A DNA stretch of 64,000 bases from Polaromonas sp. JS666 (GTDB lineage Bacteria; Pseudomonadota; Gammaproteobacteria; Burkholderiales; Burkholderiaceae_C): the NCBI RefSeq assembly GCF_000013865.1, contig NC_007949.1, positions 186,001-250,000 of the forward strand, in the 5' to 3' direction. A program made the position numbers and the translations under genes. The notes under the pieces are model-generated. The model was not told the DNA's origin. It made no database searches and saw only the letters and a program-made list of their open reading frames with translations. Below, piece after piece: positions 15,718-24,263 of the stretch. Position 1 is the stretch's first letter, and each line of letters opens with the position of its first letter.

Positions 15718-15927
15718 TTGATGTGGTGGCCGAAGAGATTTCGCACGCACCCCAAAATTGAGGTCGTGAGCTCTAGCGGCCGACGGATTCACGAATCTTT
15801 TGACGATCTGCGCAAGTCGCTCTCGCCAGATATCCAAACTCGAATTATCGATGTCAACCCTTACTTTGATGACCTCTCAGAGTTCGAGGAAAGCATGATC
15901 CCCGAGACACAGCCCTTAGACGCCTAA
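15718..15927 (+). CDS. small hypothetical protein, doubtful
   Basis: About 69 codons from a TTG/ATG pair at 15718/15721. The second half is acidic and protein-like (RRIHESFDDLRKSLSPDIQ, VNPYFDDLSEFEESM). There is no clear ribosome-binding site, and a different frame upstream also looks coding, so a frameshifted longer gene is possible. It ends 20 bp before a set of direct repeats and the IS1182-type element. Confidence 0.3.
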   Translation: MMWWPKRFRTHPKIEVVSSSGRRIHESFDDLRKSLSPDIQTRIIDVNPYFDDLSEFEESMIPETQPLDA

Positions 15928-15946
15928 GGCTAGATGTTCTGAGCAA

Positions 15947-16048
15947 TTAAAGTCGTAAACAGGTTATTAAAGTCGTAAACACGGCTCTAGCACCCATGCG
16001 GGTTTGCGAGCAGGTGAATTTTTACGGGCTTGTTTAAAGTCGTAAACA
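15947..16048 (+). repeat. three direct repeats TTAAAGTCGTAAACA
   Basis: The 15-mer occurs at 15947-15961, 15967-15981 and 16034-16048, with spacings of 20 and 67 bases. It lies immediately outside the left inverted repeat of the IS1182-type element. It may be iterons, a regulator-binding array or the end of another mobile element; the sequence does not decide. Confidence 0.5.
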
Positions 16049-16087
16049 CGCCTGTAAATGTGGGATGCCGAGCGACCGCTCAGCAGC

Positions 16088-17773
16088 GAGGCTGTGTAAA
16101 AACCCCTTGAACCTTGCATGAAATTTGCTGTCACATATCGAACCGTACGGAGGGTTGGATATGGCGAGATTCATTGTGGGTGCGGATCGGCAACAAGTCA
16201 CGCTGCTACCGGAGTGCTTGGACGACTTCATCACTGAAGACAACACCGTTCGGGTGGTTGATGCGTTCATAGGTGAGTTGGATATGGTGGCCCTGGGTTT
16301 CGAGGGAGCAACCCCGGCTGCAACGGGTCGACCTTCGTACCACCCATCAGTGCTGTTGAAACTCTACCTCTACGGTTACCTCAACCGCATCCAGTCCAGT
16401 CGCCGCCTGGAGCGCGAATGCCAACGAAATGTGGAGCTGATGTGGCTGACCGGGCGCCTGGCCCCTGACTTCAAGACCATTGCGGACTTCCGTCGTGACA
16501 ACGGCAAAGGCATCCGCAATGTGTGTCGGCGCTTTGTGCTGTTATGCCGTGAGCTGAAGTTATTTAGCGAAGCGGTGGTGGCCATCGATGGCAGCAAGTT
16601 CAAGGCCGTCAACAACCGGGAGCGCAACTACACGCCCGGAAAGATCGAGCGGCGTGAACGCGAACTCGAAGAAAGCATCCAGCGCTACCTGGACGCCCTG
16701 GAAACAGCCGACCGCACCCAACCCACAGAGATGCAGGCCAAGACAGAGCGCTTACAAGGCAAGATCCAGAAGATGCGCCAACGCATGCAAGACCTGCAGG
16801 CTGTCAAGGCACAGCTAGAAACCCTACCGGATCGACAACTCTCCCAGACCGACCCGGACGCACGGGCCATGACCACCTACAGCGCCAAGGGCACAGCCAT
16901 GGTGGGCTACAACATACAAACAGCGGTAGACACCAAGAACCACTTGATCGTGGCGCATGAAGTTACGAACAACGGCAGCGACAGGTCACAGCTGAGTCAG
17001 ATCGCACTGGCTGCACGCGAAGCCATGGGCAAGCGAAAATTGAAAGCTATCGCTGACCGCGGGTATTACAGTGGCACGGAGCTCAAGGCTTGTGAGGATG
17101 CAGGGATCGCAGCAATTGTTCCCAAGCCCATGACGTCAGGCGCCAGAGCCGAGGGGCGTTTCGATAAATCAGACTTCATCTACATCGCCCGCGATGACGA
17201 GTACCAATGCCCTGCTGGGCAGCGTGCCATCCACCGCTTTACAAGCGACGAGAGGGGAATGCAGATTCGTACCTACTGGAGCAGCTCGTGTATTGGATGC
17301 GCAATCAAGGCGCAATGCACTCCCAGTGACTACCGGCGCATAAGGCGCTGGGAGCATGAGGCGGTGATGGACAAGGTACAGCAGCGTCTGGATCGTATGC
17401 CAAAGGCCATGACGGTGCGTAAGAGCACTATTGAACATGTCTTTGGAACGCTCAAGCACTGGATGGGCTGGACGCACTTCCTCACGCGGGGCATGCACAA
17501 CGTGGCAACGGAAATGAGCTTGAGCGTGCTGGCTTACAACCTCAAACGTGTCATCCGCATTCTTGGCTTTGCGAAGACGATAAAGGCAATGCAACTGGTG
17601 GGTGCATAGGCACCTATTTAGATCGCAGATCTGCCAATACTGGCCGTCCAACGACCCATAGGGTTCCCATATAGGGTCTGCGGTACAAATTAATTAAGAA
17701 AATCTGACGCACCCGAGAAATCGTGGAGCGCGCGATGATGATTCGGCTTGCCGATGCGTTGTCACACAGCCTC
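16088..17773 (+). mobile_element. IS1182-family insertion sequence
   Basis: Bounded by a 10-bp exact inverted repeat, GAGGCTGTGT at 16088 and ACACAGCCTC ending at 17773, with weaker similarity extending outward. It contains one transposase gene (16161-17609) and a 160-bp AT-rich 3' segment. Its length of about 1.69 kb is normal for IS1182. No clear target duplication was found. The terminal 176 bases are repeated at 18376-18551. Confidence 0.75.
16161..17609 (+). CDS. IS1182-family transposase
   Basis: 482 residues from the ATG at 16161, with GGAGGG 12 bases upstream. It has the IS1182/DUF772 N-terminal domain (RPSYHPSVLLKLYLYGYLN, RLERECQRNVELMWLTG), a DDE catalytic domain (VAIDGSKFKAVNNRERN; a GYNIQTAVD strand; LKAIADRGYYSGTEL), a four-Cys zinc-like segment (SSSCIGCAIKAQCT) and the C-terminal TIEHVFGTLKHWMGW with the catalytic Glu. 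A coiled-coil (RERELEESIQRYLDAL, EMQAKTERLQGKIQKM) interrupts the domain, as usual. It appears intact and probably active. Confidence 0.92.
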   Translation: MARFIVGADRQQVTLLPECLDDFITEDNTVRVVDAFIGELDMVALGFEGATPAATGRPSYHPSVLLKLYLYGYLNRIQSSRRLERECQRNVELMWLTGRLAPDFKTIADFRRDNGKGIRNVCRRFVLLCRELKLFSEAVVAIDGSKFKAVNNRERNYTPGKIERRERELEESIQRYLDALETADRTQPTEMQAKTERLQGKIQKMRQRMQDLQAVKAQLETLPDRQLSQTDPDARAMTTYSAKGTAMVGYNIQTAVDTKNHLIVAHEVTNNGSDRSQLSQIALAAREAMGKRKLKAIADRGYYSGTELKACEDAGIAAIVPKPMTSGARAEGRFDKSDFIYIARDDEYQCPAGQRAIHRFTSDERGMQIRTYWSSSCIGCAIKAQCTPSDYRRIRRWEHEAVMDKVQQRLDRMPKAMTVRKSTIEHVFGTLKHWMGWTHFLTRGMHNVATEMSLSVLAYNLKRVIRILGFAKTIKAMQLVGA

Positions 17774-18002
17774 CAGCGGGAGCTGCCGGTGGCCAGTGCC
17801 CGCTTTCTGGCAGCCCAATTGCATGAGTTGGGTTACAAGTCAGTCATCGGTCGTAGCGGCCTACTTAGACGTCAAATGGGCTAGTCGACCTGCGCGCCGC
17901 TGGTAACTTTGAAATTCAGTACCTGTGAACCGGCGGCTTAAAGAATGCAAAGGCGACCTTTTGCGATTCGTAACGTCGGGCTAAGGCCTGCCGCTCACTT
18001 CG
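17774..18002. other. gap between IS1182-type element and gene fragment
   Basis: A 49-codon plus-strand frame (17735-17884) begins inside the IS right end and reads into flanking DNA. It is split by the IS boundary and not likely a gene. Nothing else is supported. Confidence 0.35.
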
Positions 18003-18374
18003 TCACCACTTGTCGTCAGCCCTGCTGGAAGTGCCTTGAGCCGGCGCGGCAGAAGCTGCAGCATTGGTGGTACGCGGCTTCGCTGCAATCACAGGTTTCA
18101 CAGGGCTGGCGCCAGGGGCATCGGCAACTGCAGGATCAGGTGCCTCTTGAGATGGCGTCATGCCAGCTGTTTTTTGCGAACCCGCTGGGAGCTCTTGGCG
18201 TAATTGCAAACCACCGGGAGAGAGCTGCTCGAGGTTGGAGCGCACGTTTTCCAGCCTGCCGTAGGACAAGTTTGGCGTGACGCGTTCCACCACCAGCTCA
18301 CAACAAGGCGACTCTGTTCGGCCCAGGCTCTGTCCTGTTTGCGGGTCCTTCATCTCGTTGCCCATGGTCACCAT
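18003..18374 (-). pseudogene. 3' fragment of a secreted/CsgG-like protein gene
   Basis: An open frame of 123 codons whose 5' side ends exactly at the junction with the IS1182-derived repeat (18376). The N-terminal portion, DPQTGQSLGRTESPCCEL followed by VERVTPNLSYGRLE, resembles the C-terminal strands of CsgG/LpoB-type outer-membrane proteins. The rest is an Ala/Pro-rich tail. The signal peptide and body are missing, so this is a truncated gene. The family assignment is tentative. Confidence 0.45.
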
Positions 18375-18375
18375 G

Positions 18376-18551
18376 GCATAGGCACCTATTTAGATCGCAG
18401 ATCCGCCAATACTGGCCGTCCAACGCCCCATAGGGTTCCCGTATACGGTCTGTGGCGCAAATTAATTAAAAAAATCTGACGCACCCGAGAAGTCGTGGAG
18501 CGCGCGATGATGATACGGCTTGCCGATACGTTATCACACAGCCTCCAGCGA
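18376..18551 (+). mobile_element. solo 3' end of a second IS1182 copy
   Basis: About 176 bases nearly identical (roughly 93% by eye) to 17604-17779, from the transposase stop codon through the right inverted repeat (CACACAGCCTCCAGCG). Both copies lose similarity just past CCAGCG, which marks the IS end. The transposase body is absent, so this is a deletion remnant. Its left border cuts the gene fragment at 18374. Confidence 0.75.
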
Positions 18552-18640
18552 AGGCGGGCATCGGCTAATGTCTGCTTTGGGGCTCAACTGCTGGCCGCAG
18601 ATTCCCTCGCCGTGTCGTGTCGGGCCGGGAGGCGCTATGC

Positions 18641-19570
18641 TCATACCGCCTGCCTTTCTATTGCAGCACGCACTTGCCCGGCGACGGGAATGGGTTCTAC
18701 GGCGCCATAGCCTTCTGTTGACAGGGCAGCGGCAACCGCTGCATAGTAGCCCGCCGTCTCCAGGTCATCGCCCGCCGCCAGGCGGGCCAGCAGCGCGCCA
18801 CCAAAGGTATCGCCGGCACCGGTGGCATCAACCGGACGGCAGGGAAAGGGCGGGATCCTGATGCGTTTGTTGCCATCCACCAGGAGCGCGCCATCCGAAC
18901 CAAGCTTCAGAGCGACGACGCGCGCGCCGAGCTCCAGGCAGAAGTCGGCCAGCCGGTCAGGATCCTGCAGCCCGCTGATGGCCACAACGTCCTCGTAGCT
19001 CGGCAGGCAGATGTCGGCCTGCCGGATCAGCTCGCGCATCACCGCGCCTGCCCGAGCCAACGGCCAGAGTTTCAGCCGCAGATTGGTGTCGAACGAAACC
19101 TTGACACCTGCCGACCTGGCGATGTCGATCGCCGCGAAACAGGTGTCGCAGGCGCTCTCAGAAATCGCCGCCGAAATGCCGGACAGGTGCAGGAATCGCG
19201 CGTCAGCAATGCGTTCGGCGGGCAACTGGTCCGGCGTCATGCGGCTTGCGGCAGAGCCGCGCCGGAAGAAACTGAAGTGGTGGCCGCGCTCGTCATGGTT
19301 GACGAAGTAGACGGCGGTAAACCCCCGGGCATCGGTGCGCACCCCGGAGTGATTCACACCTTCGCGTGTCCATAGCTCCCGCAGCATCTGGCCATACACG
19401 TCGTCACCGACCGCAGAGACATAGCCGACGCTGGCTCCCTGGCGGGCCGCCGCGATGGCGGCATTCGAGGTGTCGCCGCCATAGCCCTGCAGATACTTGC
19501 GCCCGCCGTCCTCTGAGGTCTGGTTGAACTCGACCATGGCTTCGCCAAGGGCCAGGATATCGGTTTTCAC
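18641..19570 (-). CDS. kdgK: PfkB-family sugar kinase, 2-keto-3-deoxygluconate kinase-like
   Basis: 309 residues. Ribokinase-fold signatures are GGDTSNAAIAAARQGA (about 30-45), the lid-forming TAVYFVNHDERGHHFSFFR, and the nucleotide/catalytic motif DATGAGDTFGGALL near residue 250 with catalytic Asp in GAGD. The spacing and the N-terminal ILALGEAMVEFNQ are typical of KDG kinases, which phosphorylate 2-keto-3-deoxygluconate to KDPG. It is the last gene of a minus-strand operon with an RraA-like aldolase, a dehydrogenase and a TRAP transporter, consistent with sugar-acid use. Related substrates cannot be excluded. Confidence 0.8.
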   Translation of the reverse strand: MKTDILALGEAMVEFNQTSEDGGRKYLQGYGGDTSNAAIAAARQGASVGYVSAVGDDVYGQMLRELWTREGVNHSGVRTDARGFTAVYFVNHDERGHHFSFFRRGSAASRMTPDQLPAERIADARFLHLSGISAAISESACDTCFAAIDIARSAGVKVSFDTNLRLKLWPLARAGAVMRELIRQADICLPSYEDVVAISGLQDPDRLADFCLELGARVVALKLGSDGALLVDGNKRIRIPPFPCRPVDATGAGDTFGGALLARLAAGDDLETAGYYAAVAAALSTEGYGAVEPIPVAGQVRAAIERQAV

Positions 19571-19588
19571 GAAAAGCTCCCGGTTGCA

Positions 19589-20236
19589 TCAGATACGGCC
19601 GTACTTGGCCAGGCCGGTCCGCAACGACTTCTCGGCGATGATCAGGCGCGCCTGCTCCAGCTCGCGCTCATCGATTTCGATCGACATGGCCAGCACCTCA
19701 TCCGCCTGGTCGCGAGGAACCACAACCACGCCGTCAATATCGGCCACGATGATGTCACCCGGGTTCACCTGGACCCCACCCACCTCGACAGGTACTTGCG
19801 AGGCCACCGTCCTGAAACGGCCCAGCGTGGTACCGGGGCTGACGTCACGGGCATACACGGGAAAATCGTAGTCGCGGCGGATCTCGGTCAGGTCGCGCAC
19901 GCCACCGTCGAGAATTGCGCCTGCATGCTCGTTGGCCACGGCGCCTGCCGTCATCAGGCCGCCCCAGACGGCCACATTCGGCTCTCCGCCGGCAATCGAG
20001 ATGACGATGACGCTGCCGCGGGGAGCTTCATCGATAAGGTCCAGCGCGTGCTGCGGAGGCACGAATTCATCTGTGGCGACTTCCAGCACGGTGGCGGCAG
20101 GGCCGACCACACGCTTGTCGTTGATACGCGGTTTGATGCTGGCGTCCATATAGCCGCGCTTGCCGCACACCTTGTCCACCGCGTCGGCCACGGAGGCCAC
20201 GGCGACGGACTGGAAACCTTCAATAAGTTTGTTCAT
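19589..20236 (-). CDS. RraA-family protein, HMG/oxaloacetate-type aldolase-like
   Basis: 215 residues. Family motifs are PPQHALDLIDEAPRGSVIV, VAVWGGLMTAGAVANEHAG (the phosphate/pyruvate loop) and GGVRDLTEIRR, which holds the Arg-Asp pair that binds pyruvate and metal in 4-hydroxy-4-methyl-2-oxoglutarate aldolases. DGVVVVPRDQADEVL closes the fold. Members split 4-hydroxy-2-oxo acids or decarboxylate oxaloacetate; a few are RNase E inhibitors. In this operon, a 2-oxo-sugar-acid aldolase or decarboxylase role is likelier. It sits 18 bp upstream of the kinase gene. Confidence 0.8.
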   Translation of the reverse strand: MNKLIEGFQSVAVASVADAVDKVCGKRGYMDASIKPRINDKRVVGPAATVLEVATDEFVPPQHALDLIDEAPRGSVIVISIAGGEPNVAVWGGLMTAGAVANEHAGAILDGGVRDLTEIRRDYDFPVYARDVSPGTTLGRFRTVASQVPVEVGGVQVNPGDIIVADIDGVVVVPRDQADEVLAMSIEIDERELEQARLIIAEKSLRTGLAKYGRI

Positions 20237-20257
20237 GTGAATCTCTGAAAAGAAAAA

Positions 20258-21235
20258 CTACCACCGGTTGAGCCAGTTGCGCGGCGCCTCGCCGCGCAAC
20301 ACGCGGGCTGCTTCCTGGGTTGTCTTGAGTTGAAGCTCGCGCATCGCTTCCTCGCTGTACCAGCCGATGTGGTTGGTAACAGCGACGTTGGTCAGTGCGA
20401 ACAAAGGATGGGCCGGATCGGGCGGTTCGGTCTCGAACACGTCCAGTCCTGCGCCCAGAATGCGGCCTTCCGACAGGGCACGGTACAGTGCATCCAGATC
20501 GATCAGGCCGCCGCGCGAGGTATTGACCACAATGGCCGTGGGCCGCATCAGGCCCAGGCGCCGGGCATCGATGATGTGCCGCGTTTGCGCCGTCAGCGGC
20601 GCATGCAGCGAGATGATGTCCGCTTCACGGCAGATGTCGTCCACGTCGGCGGCTTGCACGCCATCGGGCAGCTCGGGGCACGGGTCATTCACCAGCACCC
20701 GGCCAAAGCCGAAGCCGGAGAATTTTTCGTGGGTCATGCGGGCGATGCGTCCATAACCGATCAGTCCCAGGGTTCGGCCGCGCAAGCGGTACATGGGCTT
20801 GATCACCCCGGTAGACCAGCGCCCGGACCGCACCTCGCGGTCGTGTGAGACTACCTGCCGCACCACAGCCAGCGCCAGGGCCACGGTCTGGGTGCTGACT
20901 TCATCGGTTCCATAGTCCGGCACGTTGGCCACCGCAATGCGGCGCGCTGCCGCAGCAGCCATATCAATGTTGTCCACACCGATGCCGTAGCGGATGACCG
21001 CCTTGCAGCGGTCCATGGCATCAATCACGCGCCGCGACACGCTCGATTCGCGCACCAACACGACATCGGCGCCGCGCACGGCCAGGATGGCGGCCTCTTC
21101 GCTGCCGCGGCAGGGGCGCAACTCGAAGCTGGCCTGCGCCTCGCCGAGCAGGCGAATTTCCTGGTCATACCCCGCGTAGCCGTCGTCGATCGCCACCACC
21201 CGATACGGCAAGGGCTGTGCAAGGGCGGACATCAT
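20258..21235 (-). CDS. D-isomer 2-hydroxyacid dehydrogenase (NAD)
   Basis: 325 residues from the ATG at 21235 (AGGAG five bases upstream); a longer frame to 21331 would run into the TRAP receptor gene. The Rossmann motif is GLIGYGRIARMTHEKFSGFG, the nucleotide-binding domain is bounded by GIGVDNID and NTSRGGLIDLDAL, and the catalytic set is Arg (SRGG), Glu (VFETEPP) and His (TNHIGWY). It should interconvert a 2-hydroxy and 2-oxo acid with NAD(P). Its start overlaps the end of the DctP gene region by 14 bases downstream spacing, so it is co-transcribed with the transporter. Confidence 0.82.
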   Translation of the reverse strand: MMSALAQPLPYRVVAIDDGYAGYDQEIRLLGEAQASFELRPCRGSEEAAILAVRGADVVLVRESSVSRRVIDAMDRCKAVIRYGIGVDNIDMAAAAARRIAVANVPDYGTDEVSTQTVALALAVVRQVVSHDREVRSGRWSTGVIKPMYRLRGRTLGLIGYGRIARMTHEKFSGFGFGRVLVNDPCPELPDGVQAADVDDICREADIISLHAPLTAQTRHIIDARRLGLMRPTAIVVNTSRGGLIDLDALYRALSEGRILGAGLDVFETEPPDPAHPLFALTNVAVTNHIGWYSEEAMRELQLKTTQEAARVLRGEAPRNWLNRW

Positions 21236-21248
21236 GCGTTCTCCTGGC

Positions 21249-22265
21249 TCATTTGCGCGTGCTGTCCGCAGCCTGGACCAGCTTGTCGGTCCATTCCTTG
21301 CTAACTTCAGCGTCAAGGTACTTGCGCACAACCGGCTGGGATGCCTTGCGGAAACGATCGACTTCCGCCGCGCTCAGCTCGGTCACGATCATGCCCTTCT
21401 CGGTCAGCACCTTCTTTGCCGACAGATCCTGCTCGCGCGTCATGTCGCGGTGAATCTTCTTGGCTTTCTCCACGCCTTCGGTCACGGCTTTCTTTTCGGT
21501 GTCATTGAGACCATTGAAGAAGCGGTCGCTGACCAGATACGCGTGCAGGCTGTAGACGTGTCCGTCAAGCGTGACATGTTTCTGGTGCTGGTACAGACTG
21601 GCAGCGAGGATGTTGGTGACACCGTTTTCCTGGCCGTCGGCGGTACCTTGCGCCAGTGCTGCGGGCAGTTCGCCCCAATCGATGGCCGTGGGGCTGGCGC
21701 CCAGGGACTCGACCAGCTTGACGAACACAGGGCTGGGCTGCACGCGCATCTTCATCCCCTTCATGTCATCAGGCGACCGGATGGCGCGCTTGGAATTGGT
21801 GAAATGCCGAATCCCGTTGTCCGCATAGGCCATCAGGCGGATACCCGTCTTTTTGCGCATGTCCTCGGCCAGATCCTTGCCGAACTGACCGTCCAGGACG
21901 GTGTAGGCGTGCGCATGGTTGTCGAACACGAACGGCAGGCCGAAGATGTTGAAGGTCTTGTAAACGCCGGGAATACCGCCGTCATGAACCACCGCCAGCT
22001 CCACACTGCCCAAGCGCAGGCCTTCCATCATCTGCTGCGCAGTGCCCAGCTGGCCGGCGGGGTAGATTTCGACCTTGATCGAGCCATTGGTGGCCTTTTC
22101 GACGTGCTCCTTGAAGGCCACGGCCGCCACATGTTTGGGCTGGTCGTTCTTGGCGGGCTGGAAGTGCGCGTACTTGAGCACCTTCTGGGCGTGCGCCGGA
22201 AGGGCAACGAAGCCGGTCACCAAGGCGGCGACCAATGTCAGTAGCGAGAGTCTTTTGGAATGCAT
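21249..22265 (-). CDS. dctP: TRAP transporter substrate-binding protein (DctP family)
   Basis: 338 residues with a Sec signal peptide (first 26 residues, ending PAHAQ). The periplasmic body has family signatures: KYAHFQPAKND, VEIYPAGQLG, GSVELAVVHDGG, and MKGMKMRVQPSPVFVKLVE with the conserved Arg that binds the substrate carboxylate. GTADGQENGVTNI precedes the hinge. TRAP receptors deliver small carboxylates or sugar acids to DctQM. The matching permease genes follow upstream on the same strand (22316-24143), so the system is complete. Confidence 0.88.
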   Translation of the reverse strand: MHSKRLSLLTLVAALVTGFVALPAHAQKVLKYAHFQPAKNDQPKHVAAVAFKEHVEKATNGSIKVEIYPAGQLGTAQQMMEGLRLGSVELAVVHDGGIPGVYKTFNIFGLPFVFDNHAHAYTVLDGQFGKDLAEDMRKKTGIRLMAYADNGIRHFTNSKRAIRSPDDMKGMKMRVQPSPVFVKLVESLGASPTAIDWGELPAALAQGTADGQENGVTNILAASLYQHQKHVTLDGHVYSLHAYLVSDRFFNGLNDTEKKAVTEGVEKAKKIHRDMTREQDLSAKKVLTEKGMIVTELSAAEVDRFRKASQPVVRKYLDAEVSKEWTDKLVQAADSTRK

Positions 22266-22315
22266 GGGAGTCTCCTTGTGAACAGGTTGAAGGTTGAAAA
22301 CACTTTGAAAAAGGC

Positions 22316-23605
22316 CTAGTTCCTGTAGCCCAGCAGGCCCGGCAGCCAGGTGGACAAAGCCGGGAAGAAAGTGAGAAGCGCCAGCACGATCAGCAGTGCG
22401 ACGAGCATGGGCCGGCCTTCGCGCACCATGGGCCCCATCTGGACGCCAGAGACAATCGAAGTAACGAAGAGCAGACCGCCCACCGGGGGCGTGATCATTC
22501 CGAGCGTGAGGTTCACGATCACCACGATTGCGAAGTGCAGCGGATTCAGGCCGGCAGCGTCCGCCAGCGGCGCGAGGATGGGCACCATGATCATGACGCC
22601 GGGAAGCGGTTCGATGAATATCCCCACCAGCAGCAGCAGCACATTGATGGCCAGCAGCAGCATGCCCGGCGACAGCTGCATGCCTGCGATCCAGGCCGCA
22701 ACGGTCTGCGGGATCTGGCCCACGGTCAGCACCCAGGCGAACACCGCCGACGTAGCGACGATAAACAGGATGGATGATGTCATCAGCGCCGTGCGGAACA
22801 AGATGGCAGGCAGCTTGTCCATGGTCAGCGTGCCATATACAAAGCGGCCCACCAGCAGGGCATACAGCACCGCTGCTGCGGACGCCTCCGTTGGCGTGAA
22901 GACCCCAAAGTGGATCCCGCCCAGGATGATCGCAGGCAGCATCAATGCTGGCAGCGCCCGTATGAAAAGTCTCAGGATCGGCGACGGGTCCAGCAGCTCC
23001 GGCGCGGAGCGATAGTTGCGACGCACGCTCACGATATGGTTAACGATGGCCAGGGAACCCGCGATCAGCAGTCCGGGCACCACACCCGCCAGGAAGAGGC
23101 CGGTAATCGTCACGCTGTTGTCTGTCAGCGCATAGATGATCATGATGATCGAAGGAGGGATGATGGGACCAACAATGGCGGTGGAAGCCGTGAGCGCTGC
23201 CGCGTAAGGCGCGCTGTAACCCGCCTTGCGCATCATCTTGATCAGCATCGCGCCGGGTCCTGCGGCATCGGCGAGTGCCGAGCCGCTGATCCCGGAGAAG
23301 AAGGTCAGCGTCAGGATGTTGGCATGGCCCAAGCCACCTCGCCGGCGGCCAACAAGACGTGCCGCGAAGTGCAGCAGCACGTCGGTCAGCGCACCGCCAG
23401 ACATGAGTTCGGCGGCCAGGATGAAGAACGGAATCGCCAGCAGCGGAAAGCTGTCCAGACCGCTGAACAGGTTCTGGATGACGATCAGCCCGCTCAGCCC
23501 CGGTTTCATCCAGATGGCAACGAGTCCGGCGATCAGCATCGCGAAGGCGATTGGAAGGCCGATCACCATCAGCCCAACAAAACTAATACCCAGGATGGCG
23601 CTCAT
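22316..23605 (-). CDS. dctM: TRAP transporter large permease (DctM family)
   Basis: 429 residues, about 12 hydrophobic segments from the N-terminus (ILGISFVGLMVIGLPIAF) to the end. Typical DctM sequences are FPLLAIPFFILAAELMSGG, FFSGISGSALADAAGPG, IVGPIIPPSIIMIIY and the C-terminal NLTLGMITPPVGGLLF. It forms the sodium-coupled transport channel with DctQ. The gene follows dctQ with a 13-bp gap and precedes dctP by 50 bp. Confidence 0.92.
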   Translation of the reverse strand: MSAILGISFVGLMVIGLPIAFAMLIAGLVAIWMKPGLSGLIVIQNLFSGLDSFPLLAIPFFILAAELMSGGALTDVLLHFAARLVGRRRGGLGHANILTLTFFSGISGSALADAAGPGAMLIKMMRKAGYSAPYAAALTASTAIVGPIIPPSIIMIIYALTDNSVTITGLFLAGVVPGLLIAGSLAIVNHIVSVRRNYRSAPELLDPSPILRLFIRALPALMLPAIILGGIHFGVFTPTEASAAAVLYALLVGRFVYGTLTMDKLPAILFRTALMTSSILFIVATSAVFAWVLTVGQIPQTVAAWIAGMQLSPGMLLLAINVLLLLVGIFIEPLPGVMIMVPILAPLADAAGLNPLHFAIVVIVNLTLGMITPPVGGLLFVTSIVSGVQMGPMVREGRPMLVALLIVLALLTFFPALSTWLPGLLGYRN

Positions 23606-23618
23606 GGTTGTCCCCGGG

Positions 23619-24143
23619 TTACAGCGCCTGGGGGTCGAATCCCTCGACCTTGTCCCATTCGCCCATGCCGATCCACTGCCGCGCCACCAATACCAGATGG
23701 ACCAGCATCAGCGCAGCCCCCACAGGGATCGCAAGGTAGACCTTGCCGAATGGCCAGTTCAGCACCGGCGTTTCCTGCTCCCATCCAAAGATCGCGTACT
23801 CCACCCCCAGCCACCCCATCGCCAGTAGTGTGATGGCCATCACAACCACCAGCACCGCTCGCAGCGCGCGCGCCATCCCGGGTGGCAGCGCGGCGGGCAG
23901 AGTCTCGATGGCGATGTGCCCGCCGACGCGCAGCGCCGGACCGGCACCCAGGAATGCCGCCCAGATCATCATGTAGCGGGTGACCTCTTCTACCCAGGTA
24001 AAGGAGACGGAGAACACATACCGGGAAATGACGTTCGCAATCACCAGCACCGCCATGGCCCCCAGCAGCAGAACCAGCGCCCAACGGTTGGCCTCCAGGA
24101 AATAGCGCTCCATTGCCGGCCGCGCCGGCTGTTCGTGTTCCAT
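23619..24143 (-). CDS. dctQ: TRAP transporter small permease (DctQ family)
   Basis: 174 residues with four hydrophobic segments (for example LVLLLGAMAVLVIANVISRY). The DctQ signature FTWVEEVTRYMMIWAAFLGA and VGGHIAIETL are present. It is the first gene of the minus-strand operon, 120 bp from the divergent GntR-family gene. An AT-rich region with a palindromic operator-like site (24195-24210) lies between. Confidence 0.88.
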   Translation of the reverse strand: MEHEQPARPAMERYFLEANRWALVLLLGAMAVLVIANVISRYVFSVSFTWVEEVTRYMMIWAAFLGAGPALRVGGHIAIETLPAALPPGMARALRAVLVVVMAITLLAMGWLGVEYAIFGWEQETPVLNWPFGKVYLAIPVGAALMLVHLVLVARQWIGMGEWDKVEGFDPQAL

Positions 24144-24194
24144 CGGTTTTCCTCAATGTTCAGGTTTGTCGAATCTTCAATTTTGATATATCGT

Positions 24195-24210
24195 ATCTGA
24201 TATCTCAGAT
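24195..24210. promoter_or_regulatory. palindromic operator candidate for the GntR regulator
   Basis: ATCTGA-TATC-TCAGAT is a 16-bp palindrome in the AT-rich intergenic region between the divergent dctQ and GntR-family genes. FCD-type GntR proteins bind short palindromes of this kind. Its location fits control of both directions. Confidence 0.5.
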
Positions 24211-24263
24211 TTAGCATTCTCGAAAACCCTATACTTCAGCTTTACAGCACCTTGGAATACGAC

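Noticed and set aside
15947..16048. Possible CRISPR array from the three direct repeats
   Set aside because: Only three 15-bp units with unequal spacing of 5 and 52 bases between them and no cas genes, so not CRISPR.
17735..17884. 49-codon frame MMIRLADALSHSLQ...
   Set aside because: Starts inside the IS1182 right end and continues into flanking DNA; the second copy of the IS end diverges at the same point, so the frame is a junction artefact.
18495..18861. Plus-strand frames opposite the sugar kinase gene
   Set aside because: Antisense shadows of the kinase gene beginning in IS remnant DNA.
21234..22244. 336-codon plus-strand frame opposite dctP
   Set aside because: Fully antisense to a gene with clear TRAP receptor motifs and a signal peptide; His/Val/Gly-rich composition is typical of a shadow frame.
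22910..23833. 307-codon plus-strand frame opposite dctM/dctQ
   Set aside because: Antisense to two membrane proteins with strong family motifs; Asp/Arg/His-rich, no domain.
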